A stretch of DNA of 5,213 nt, taken from CBFDBT01 sp965603115. Its GTDB lineage: Bacteria > Pseudomonadota > Alphaproteobacteria > Sphingomonadales > Kordiimonadaceae. The stretch is taken from contig CBFDBT010000185.1 in NCBI GenBank assembly GCA_965603115.1, positions 1-5,213 on the forward strand, read 5' to 3'. Shown here one piece after another: positions 1-5,213 of this stretch (its first letter is position 1; each line of letters starts with the position of its first letter). A program made the translations under genes and the position numbers. The notes under the pieces are model-generated. The model was not told the origin of the DNA. It ran no database searches and saw only the letters and a list, made by a program, of their open reading frames with translations.

Positions 1-1
1 T

Positions 2-598
2 GTAGAAACAACACAGAGTGCTGCTTCTGATTTATATGCAACTATTTTTGAAAAATCAAAAGTTGAAGGCACTGATATCAAAGCTTTATGGGCTGAGAAT
101 CGATCCGAACTCAGTGAAGGCTATGTTGAGCTATCCTATCTGCAAGAAGGAGCTGCACTCATTAATGCTGGTAAAATTGATGAAGCTTTGTTCGCCTATG
201 ACGATCTAGCAAACAATAGTGATATAGACGAACGCATGAGAGGCCTCGCCGTTTTACTTGCTAGCCGTATAGAATATCAACAAGGTAAATATGCCGAGGC
301 CCGAGGGCGCTTAGTAACGCTTAGTGGTGAAGAAAATCTGTGGACCCATTCAGCGAATGAAACTCTCGCACTTATTGATATTGCTGAAGGTAATATTAAT
401 AGCGCTGTGGATAAACTTACGCATATAGCTCAGAGCAGATCAGCTCCAATGACCATTAAAAATAGGGCTGAAGAGCTCCGTCAACTATTAGAGCCATTAA
501 TTCTAACTAATGAGGTTTCAACTGCCACAATTGGAACTGATGAAGATAAAAATGAGCAGCAATCAGATATTGAAGCCCCCAAGGAGAGCGAAGAATGA
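2..598 (+). CDS. YfgM-like tetratricopeptide repeat protein, C-terminal part (5' end outside window)
   Basis: The frame is open from the left edge to the TGA at 596-598, giving 198 visible residues; the true start lies upstream, so the Met at 188 is internal. The visible part is helical and Ala/Leu-rich with TPR-like helix pairs, for example LINAGKIDEALFAYDDLA near residues 54-71 and YQQGKYAEARGRL near 93-105. It ends in a very acidic, probably disordered tail over about the last 25 residues. In the YfgM/TPR_21 family a single N-terminal membrane helix anchors a periplasmic TPR domain; that helix would lie outside this window. E. coli YfgM associates with the SecYEG translocon and the chaperone PpiD, and a similar envelope role is inferred here. 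Family assignment rests on the TPR pattern and on sitting directly before bamB and der, as yfgM does in E. coli. The stop overlaps the bamB start (ATGA), which suggests translational coupling. Confidence 0.72.
   Translation, partial: VETTQSAASDLYATIFEKSKVEGTDIKALWAENRSELSEGYVELSYLQEGAALINAGKIDEALFAYDDLANNSDIDERMRGLAVLLASRIEYQQGKYAEARGRLVTLSGEENLWTHSANETLALIDIAEGNINSAVDKLTHIAQSRSAPMTIKNRAEELRQLLEPLILTNEVSTATIGTDEDKNEQQSDIEAPKESEE
581..586 (+). promoter_or_regulatory. Ribosome binding site of bamB
   Basis: AAGGAG lies 8 bases before the ATG at 595, a strong Shine-Dalgarno match at normal spacing. It sits inside the 3' end of the upstream TPR gene. Together with the intact lipoprotein signal that follows, it fixes the bamB start. 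Confidence 0.8.
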
Positions 599-1938
599 TT
601 TCGACAGCAAAAAAAGCCATACATGTTTTTGGTATGCTCGTCTTGGCAACATCTATAGCGGGTTGTAGCGTTTTTAGTAGCCAAAAAGATCAAAAAACTT
701 TTGCACCTGACAAAGAACGCATCTCGATTTTAACAGGTGAAAGTAATCTTGAAGTTGATGTTACTCTTGCCAGCACGCCTGTAGTATTGCCGAATGCTTA
801 CACTAATAAATCTTGGGCTCAAACGGGTGGAAATGCCACGAAAGCGGTATATCACCTCGAAATTGCTGATAAATTATCGCAAGTATGGCGCCGTAAAATC
901 GGTAATGGAAATATAGCATATCAACGTCTGGCCGCCGGACCAGTAGCAGCAGATGGTATCGTATATGCAATGGACGTTGATGCAGATGTAACAGCTGTAA
1001 ATATTGAAACGGGCCGCGTTATTTGGACAAAAGATCTAGATAATGATGAAGAAAAATCCAAAGTTGGTTTTGGTGGAGGCGTGGCTTATTGGAACGGTTC
1101 AGTCTATGCCACAACAGGTTATGGCTACATTGTTTCTCTCGATGCTGCGAACGGCAATGAGAATTGGCGATATGAAGCATCAATTCCTTTACGCAATGCT
1201 CCATCAATTGCTGATGGTCGCCTATTTGCCATAACACAAGACAATCGTATCCTTGCCATAAATGCAAATACCGGTGTTGAAGTTTGGGACCAAGTAGGTA
1301 TTGCAGAATCCGCAAGCATGTTCGGTGCTGCATCTCCTGCAATTGATGGCGAGACCCTAATAGCGGCCTTGTCTTCTGGTGAACTAATGGCCTTGCGTAC
1401 ACAAAATGGCCGACTTTTATGGCAAGACAGCTTGTCGCGAACAAGTCGTTTAACACCACTTGCTACACTAGCGGATATTGATGCCAGCCCTGTTATCGAC
1501 CGTGGTAGAGTTTATGCCGTTAGTCATGCAGGTCGCATGGTAGCCATTGATATGCGTACAGGACAGCGAGCATGGGAAGGTAATGTTGCGAGTGTTAATA
1601 CGCCTCTAGTTGCTGGCGATTTTGGCTTTGTAGTAACCGTTGATGCTGAAATTGCCTGCATCGCTCTCACTGACGGCCGTGTCAGGTGGACAAACCAAAT
1701 TCAAAAATTTGAAGATCAGGAAAAACGACGTGACCTTATATCGTGGACAGCTCCTATTCTCGCAGGCGATAGAATATTTATTGCTTCCTCACACGGATAT
1801 TTGCTCTCAATATCACCCTATACCGGTGAAGTGATAAGTGGGACCAAGCTTCCTGCAGGCGTCAATACTTCTCCTATAGTTGTTGATAAAACTCTCATCC
1901 TTTTAACCGACGATGGCGAGTTAATCGCATACAGATAA
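595..1938 (+). CDS. bamB: Outer membrane protein assembly factor BamB (PQQ-like beta-propeller lipoprotein)
   Basis: BamB is the lipoprotein propeller of the BAM complex; it binds BamA on the periplasmic side of the outer membrane and aids folding and insertion of beta-barrel proteins. The 447-residue product starts with a lipoprotein signal: two Lys, a hydrophobic stretch at about residues 8-22, and a lipobox I-A-G-C with the lipidated Cys24. Ser at +2 fits outer-membrane sorting. The rest is a series of PQQ/quinoprotein-type blades, each ending in a (T/N)G-x-x-x-W motif: W98, W144, W191, W231, W276, W327 and W365, plus a last repeat (YTGEVISG) without the Trp. This fits an eight-bladed propeller. 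It is somewhat longer than E. coli BamB (about 390 residues), mainly from a low-complexity linker at about residues 25-70. The gene overlaps the TPR gene by 4 bases and lies 19 bases before der, so all three are probably co-transcribed. A generic PQQ-repeat protein is the alternative, but the lipobox and gene order favour BamB. Confidence 0.92.
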   Translation: MISTAKKAIHVFGMLVLATSIAGCSVFSSQKDQKTFAPDKERISILTGESNLEVDVTLASTPVVLPNAYTNKSWAQTGGNATKAVYHLEIADKLSQVWRRKIGNGNIAYQRLAAGPVAADGIVYAMDVDADVTAVNIETGRVIWTKDLDNDEEKSKVGFGGGVAYWNGSVYATTGYGYIVSLDAANGNENWRYEASIPLRNAPSIADGRLFAITQDNRILAINANTGVEVWDQVGIAESASMFGAASPAIDGETLIAALSSGELMALRTQNGRLLWQDSLSRTSRLTPLATLADIDASPVIDRGRVYAVSHAGRMVAIDMRTGQRAWEGNVASVNTPLVAGDFGFVVTVDAEIACIALTDGRVRWTNQIQKFEDQEKRRDLISWTAPILAGDRIFIASSHGYLLSISPYTGEVISGTKLPAGVNTSPIVVDKTLILLTDDGELIAYR

Positions 1939-1957
1939 GTCAGAATGGACTAATACT

Positions 1958-3406
1958 ATGAGTTTCACACTTGCCATTGTGGGTCGTCCCAATGTTGGTA
2001 AATCCACCTTGTTCAACCGTTTGGTTGGCAAGCGCCTTGCGCTTGTCGACAATACACCAGGTGTGACAAGGGACCGTCGGGCAGGCGAGGCTAAATTATC
2101 TGATTTGCGTTTCACTATTTTTGACACAGCTGGCCTTGAAGAAGGAAAAGAAGGTAGTCTTTCTGATCGAATGCGCCAACAAACAGCGGCTGGTATTGAA
2201 GAAGCTGACCTCATTTTAATGCTTTTTGATGCCCGCGCTGGTGTTGTGCCGATGGATGTACATTTTGCTGAATGGTTACGTCGAAGTAATAAGCCAGTAA
2301 TTTTAGGCGCGAATAAATGCGAAGGAAAAATGATCATTGAAGGGCTCTATGATGCCTATTCACTTGGACTTGGCGAACCTATCGGACTGTCAGCAGAACA
2401 CGGCGAAGGTCTAGCAGAACTTTATGGCGTAATCGTAGAAGAACTAAGAGCGATTGGGATCGACCCTTATGCCGATGAAGAAGATGAGAAGGGTAACCGC
2501 TCTGACAGCGATGGCAATCAACCTGAAGAAGGTGATTTGGACTTTGAGTTTAAAGATGAAGAAGATTCTGGAGGACCGGAGCGACCACTGCGCCTCGCCA
2601 TAGTTGGGCGACCAAATGCTGGAAAGTCTACTTTGATTAACCACCTACTCGGTGAAGACCGCTTAATCACAGGGCCCGAAGCAGGACTAACCCGCGATAG
2701 TATTGCTGTTGACTGGGAGTGGGAAGGCAAGAAGGTTAAAATTTTCGATACTGCCGGCATGCGTAAGAAAGCCAGAGTACAGGAAAAGCTGGAAAAACTA
2801 TCTGTCAACGATAGCTTGAGGGCTATTCAGTTTGCTGAAGTGGTCGTCTTGCTGCTTGACGCTGAACGCGGGATTGAAACACAAGATCTTAAAATTGCTG
2901 AGCATATCGTTCGTGAAGGTCGCGCGCTTGTTATTGCCCTCAATAAATGGGATGCCGTTGATGACAGGATTGCAGTTCAAAAGACCTTAAAGGACGCTCT
3001 GACGCGATCTTTGCCGCAGTTAAAAGGCGCACAAATATTGAACTTTTCTGGTTTAACGGGGCAGGGCGTTCAAAAACTCATGCCCGCTGTAGAAGAAGTT
3101 TATGACCTTTGGAATGCTCGTATTCCAACGTCTGCTTTTAATAGCTTTCTAGCCGATGCGATCGAAAACCATTCGCCGCCAGCGGTATCAGGTCGCCGTA
3201 TACGCATTCGCTATGGTGCTCAGATCAAATCACGCCCACCGACATTTTTATTGTTTAGTAATAGGCCTGAAGATTTACCGGATAGTTATAAGCGCTACTT
3301 GGAAAACGAATTACGTCATGCCTTTAATATTCCAGGCACGCCACTAAGGTTGATTTTCAAGAAAACCGATAATCCCTATGAAGGAAGACGAAAAAAACGC
3401 CAATAA
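1958..3406 (+). CDS. der: Ribosome biogenesis GTPase Der (EngA)
   Basis: Der is an essential GTPase with two tandem G domains that acts in maturation of the 50S ribosomal subunit. The 482-residue product has the full architecture. G domain 1: GRPNVGKST at 9-17, PGVTRD at 34-39, DTAG at 56-59, NKCE at 119-122, SAEHGEG at 145-151. An acidic linker spans about 173-203. G domain 2: GRPNAGKST at 217-225, TRD at 245-247, DTAG at 264-267, NKWD at 329-332, SGLTGQG at 364-370. A C-terminal KH-like domain follows and ends in the basic tail NPYEGRRKKRQ. Both P-loops are intact. The first G4 motif ends in Glu instead of Asp, which I recall from other alphaproteobacterial Der proteins. The start ATG has only a weak GGA core (1947-1949), 8 bases upstream, so translation may depend on ribosomes finishing bamB 19 bases earlier. 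The TAA stop directly abuts the stop of the convergent hemoglobin gene. Confidence 0.97.
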   Translation: MSFTLAIVGRPNVGKSTLFNRLVGKRLALVDNTPGVTRDRRAGEAKLSDLRFTIFDTAGLEEGKEGSLSDRMRQQTAAGIEEADLILMLFDARAGVVPMDVHFAEWLRRSNKPVILGANKCEGKMIIEGLYDAYSLGLGEPIGLSAEHGEGLAELYGVIVEELRAIGIDPYADEEDEKGNRSDSDGNQPEEGDLDFEFKDEEDSGGPERPLRLAIVGRPNAGKSTLINHLLGEDRLITGPEAGLTRDSIAVDWEWEGKKVKIFDTAGMRKKARVQEKLEKLSVNDSLRAIQFAEVVVLLLDAERGIETQDLKIAEHIVREGRALVIALNKWDAVDDRIAVQKTLKDALTRSLPQLKGAQILNFSGLTGQGVQKLMPAVEEVYDLWNARIPTSAFNSFLADAIENHSPPAVSGRRIRIRYGAQIKSRPPTFLLFSNRPEDLPDSYKRYLENELRHAFNIPGTPLRLIFKKTDNPYEGRRKKRQ

Positions 3407-3775
3407 TTATTTGTTGAGTACGTATGGCCTTAGAATTTCAAGTTTTTCTATAACAGTTAACCTAATCTCTTCAAGGATATTATTCTCAATAAGGGTTTCT
3501 GTTAAAATACTGGACAAAGCATCATAGTGAGTATCATTTAGTCCAAAGTTTTCAACTAAATCACGGTGGGTGTCGATCATATACTTGTAAATACCGTCAT
3601 TTTCATCAGAGAGAAGGATTTTAAAAAAATTCACCTGTTTACGCTTCACTGCGGTAAGATCAACAATAGTAAAAAAATCTCTAACCCGATCATCTTTTAC
3701 TAGCCTATTGTAAAAGTCATCAATAACATGGTTAATATCAACACCAGCACCTAGTACCCCATTAGAATCACTCAT
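3407..3775 (-). CDS. Group 1 truncated hemoglobin (TrHbN-like)
   Basis: This is a 122-residue heme protein of the 2-over-2 globin fold; the family binds O2 and NO, and characterised TrHbN proteins turn NO into nitrate. It aligns by eye without gaps over its first half with Mycobacterium tuberculosis TrHbN. The B helix has DDFYNRL with B10 Tyr22, the CD1 Phe is at 34/35, KRKQVNFF carries E11 Gln47, and the proximal F8 His is His70 in DTHRDLVENFGL, followed by the G-helix start THYDAL (82-87). The N-terminal Gly-Gly motif of the family reads LGAG (8-11). An in-frame TAA two codons before the ATG (3779-3781) rules out any longer N-terminus. No clear Shine-Dalgarno sequence precedes the start. 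The region is about 33% GC by hand count, lower than its neighbours. It converges on der with no gap and diverges from ctaA. Family is fairly sure; substrate and role are inferred. Confidence 0.85.
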   Translation of the reverse strand: MSDSNGVLGAGVDINHVIDDFYNRLVKDDRVRDFFTIVDLTAVKRKQVNFFKILLSDENDGIYKYMIDTHRDLVENFGLNDTHYDALSSILTETLIENNILEEIRLTVIEKLEILRPYVLNK

Positions 3776-3850
3776 ATTTTATTCACAATACCTGAAAAAC
3801 TGTTAATACAATTAAGATAGAATGCATCTGCTTAGAAGAAAAAACCTAGT
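3776..3850. promoter_or_regulatory. Divergent intergenic region between the hemoglobin gene and ctaA
   Basis: This 75-base AT-rich gap is the only place upstream of both divergent starts, so it must hold the promoter(s) of each unless they lie inside a neighbouring gene. A -10-like TAAGAT occurs at 3813-3818 on the + strand, but no good -35 box sits at the right distance. A GAAGA stretch at about 3835-3839 is a weak, rather distant ribosome binding site for ctaA. No FNR-type TTGAT-N4-ATCAA site is visible. The promoter role is inferred from gene layout, not from clear boxes. Confidence 0.4.
3803..3815. repeat. Short inverted repeat in the divergent intergenic region
   Basis: TTAAT and ATTAA form perfect 5-base arms around an ACA spacer, overlapping the -10-like TAAGAT. 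It could be a half-size operator for a dimeric regulator, but in AT-rich sequence a dyad this short may be chance. Confidence 0.3.
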
Positions 3851-4882
3851 ATGACAAACGAAAATATAAAAGATTTCAACAATATAGCTCTATGGTTGTT
3901 AACCATAACCTTAATGGTGTTTCTCATGGTTATTGTCGGTGGCGCAACGCGCCTGACAGAATCCGGTTTATCCATAGTGACATGGAAGCCCATTACAGGA
4001 ATTCTCCCACCACTCAGTAATGCAGATTGGCTGGCTGAATTTTCCAGCTATAAAGACAGCCCGCAATATAAGATTGAAAATCTGGGCATGTCACTAGAGG
4101 CCTTTAAAGGTATTTTCTGGTGGGAATGGGGACATAGACTGCTTGGTCGTTTGATCGGGTTTGTATTTTTAATGCCTATGCTTTGGTTCTGGGCAAAAAA
4201 TCAAATCCCGCAGGGATACAAACCTCGTCTAATATTACTTTTTATACTCGGTGGCCTACAAGGCCTTTTAGGTTGGTATATGGTCAAATCAGGCCTGATA
4301 GATGAACCTGCAGTGTCTCACTATAGGTTAACAGCGCATCTATCACTGGCACTCGTTATTTTAGCCTATGCACTTTGGCTCGCTCTTGATCTGTTAAAAC
4401 CTGTTCCTGAAAAAACGAGTAAAGCTTTAAAAATCCTAACGCACATTACGATGACTGTGCTCATATTGCAAATCCTCATGGGCGGACTTGTGGCTGGCCT
4501 TAAAGCGGGTTTCATTTTTAATACATGGCCATTAATGGGGGATAGCTTTATACCAGATCATCTCTTGGGTTATGATCCATGGTACAGAAGCTTTATTGAT
4601 AGTGCTGTCACAACTCAGTTCGACCACCGTATAGGGGCTTATATTCTCGTTGTATTAGGAGGGTTACTAGTCTGGAAATCACGCAGTCATGAGGTGTCAA
4701 AGACAGTGAAAACCGCTGCATCCATTGCAGCGGCCACTATTTTAGCTCAAGTAATTCTCGGTATTATGGCACTAGTGAATGAAGTGCCTGTGGGTCTGGG
4801 GACCGCACATCAGGGCGGCGGCGCCTTGACACTTGTCGCACTTATTTATCTTATGCATCTGCAACGCCGCGCAAGTAACTAA
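3851..4882 (+). CDS. ctaA: Heme A synthase, type 2 (CtaA/COX15)
   Basis: CtaA is an integral membrane enzyme that oxidises the C8 methyl group of heme O to a formyl group, giving heme A for aa3-type cytochrome c oxidases. The 343-residue product has about eight hydrophobic segments in two four-helix halves. It shows the type 2 signatures GGATRLTESGLSIVTWKP (30-47), the NLGMSLEAFKGIFWWEWGHR stretch (77-96), YRLTAH (158-163), NTWPLMGD (224-231), QFDHRIGAY (256-264) and GTAHQGGGALT (317-327). The four conserved heme-ligand histidines are His95, His163, His259 and His320. I see no cysteine, unlike Bacillus-type CtaA with its loop Cys pairs, which fits the alphaproteobacterial/mitochondrial type. 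The ATG is the first in-frame start after a TAG at 3833-3835; its ribosome binding site is weak. It diverges from the hemoglobin gene, and no ctaB or oxidase subunit gene lies in the window. Confidence 0.96.
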   Translation: MTNENIKDFNNIALWLLTITLMVFLMVIVGGATRLTESGLSIVTWKPITGILPPLSNADWLAEFSSYKDSPQYKIENLGMSLEAFKGIFWWEWGHRLLGRLIGFVFLMPMLWFWAKNQIPQGYKPRLILLFILGGLQGLLGWYMVKSGLIDEPAVSHYRLTAHLSLALVILAYALWLALDLLKPVPEKTSKALKILTHITMTVLILQILMGGLVAGLKAGFIFNTWPLMGDSFIPDHLLGYDPWYRSFIDSAVTTQFDHRIGAYILVVLGGLLVWKSRSHEVSKTVKTAASIAAATILAQVILGIMALVNEVPVGLGTAHQGGGALTLVALIYLMHLQRRASN

Positions 4883-4893
4883 ATTATATTTAC

Positions 4894-5213
4894 TTACTCA
4901 TCCGCGATTTTAACCAGAGCTTTACCAACGTTTTCGCCTCTCAGCATGCCCATGAAAGCTTCGGGTGCATTTTCCAGTCCGTCAGTGATGGTTTCGCGGT
5001 AATTAAGCTTACCTTCTTTCATCCAGCCAGCGCCAATTTCAATCCATTTTGCACAAGCCTCAGGGTAAAAACTAACAATGAAACCTTCCATCTTGGCCGC
5101 CAAGCCTATGAGCATCATCAAGTTGCGCGGCCCAGGAGGCAGATCGACCATACCCTTTGCGTTATAAATAGCGATCAACCCACAAACGGCAATGCGAGCA
5201 TTATAGTTAAGGT
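4894..5213 (-). CDS. CurA-like NADP-dependent oxidoreductase, C-terminal part (5' end outside window)
   Basis: The frame is open from the right edge to the TAA at 4894-4896, giving 105 complete residues of what is normally a protein of about 335-345. It belongs to the zinc-independent medium-chain dehydrogenase/reductase group that includes E. coli CurA and mammalian prostaglandin/leukotriene B4 reductases; these use NADPH to reduce the C=C bond of enones. Diagnostic pieces are ARIAVCGLIAIYNA, the LPPGPRNLM segment, EGFIVSFY, and the closing block YRETITDGLENAPEAF then RGENVGKALVKI, close to the CurA C-terminus. The nucleotide-binding Rossmann core and the active site lie mostly outside the window. 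The TTG at 5176-5178 is inside the gene and is not the start. It converges on ctaA with an 11-base gap. Family is secure; the substrate is not known. Confidence 0.88.
   Translation of the reverse strand, partial: LNYNARIAVCGLIAIYNAKGMVDLPPGPRNLMMLIGLAAKMEGFIVSFYPEACAKWIEIGAGWMKEGKLNYRETITDGLENAPEAFMGMLRGENVGKALVKIADE

Noticed and set aside
18..209. 63-residue open frame on the + strand at the left edge
   Set aside because: It overlaps the TPR coding frame, which is open from position 2 and continues coherently to 598.
1019..1459. 146-residue open frame on the - strand within bamB
   Set aside because: It lies wholly inside bamB, and its Leu/His/Gln-rich translation resembles no family I recognise; it is the shadow of a well-supported gene.
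1921..2337. 138-residue open frame on the - strand over the bamB end and der start
   Set aside because: It is antisense to the conserved first G domain of der; the Ser/Arg-rich translation is typical of a reverse-frame shadow.
4873..4895. Inverted repeat AAGTAA / TTACTT spanning the ctaA end, considered as a terminator
   Set aside because: The 6-base arms are almost all A-T with an 11-base loop, there is no GC-rich stem, and no T-run follows on either strand.
5176..5178. TTG as the start of the right-hand - strand gene
   Set aside because: The frame stays open to the window edge and upstream residues (ARIAVCG) match the CurA family, so this codon is internal.
1..5213. tRNA, rRNA, riboswitch, CRISPR array, insertion sequence or phage attachment site
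   Set aside because: The coding genes fill nearly the whole window; the only non-coding gaps are 19, 75 and 11 bases, and I saw no repeat array, transposase or structured RNA pattern.

Overview
The window looks like ordinary chromosomal core sequence from an alphaproteobacterium of moderate to low GC content (roughly 40-48% in the lines I hand-counted over der and ctaA). Three points support this: the order TPR anchor protein - BamB - Der, a type 2 (cysteine-free, COX15-like) heme A synthase, and a Der whose first GTPase domain has an NKxE rather than an NKxD motif. I cannot place it below class level.

Layout: positions 2-3406 on the + strand form a tight gene cluster. It begins with the C-terminal 198 residues of a YfgM-like tetratricopeptide protein, which overlaps bamB (outer-membrane assembly lipoprotein) by the 4 bases ATGA. 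After a 19-base gap comes der (double-domain ribosome-assembly GTPase). On the - strand, 3407-3775 encodes a small group 1 truncated hemoglobin (TrHbN type) that converges on der with no intergenic base. A 75-base AT-rich gap then separates it from the divergent + strand gene ctaA (heme A synthase, 3851-4882). Eleven bases beyond ctaA, on the - strand, is the C-terminal third of a CurA-like zinc-independent NADP-dependent oxidoreductase that runs off the right edge.

How the genes relate: the left cluster matches the yfgM-bamB-der neighbourhood known from gammaproteobacteria. It joins envelope protein handling (translocon-associated YfgM, BAM-complex BamB) to ribosome biogenesis (Der). CtaA makes heme A for aa3-type cytochrome oxidases, so the organism very probably respires oxygen. 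The divergent hemoglobin could protect respiration from nitric oxide or bind oxygen, but that link is inference from position only.

I found no RNA gene, mobile element, CRISPR array or clear intrinsic terminator, and no convincing sign of an undescribed system. The most notable point is the AT-rich (about 33% GC by hand count) truncated hemoglobin inserted between der and ctaA.
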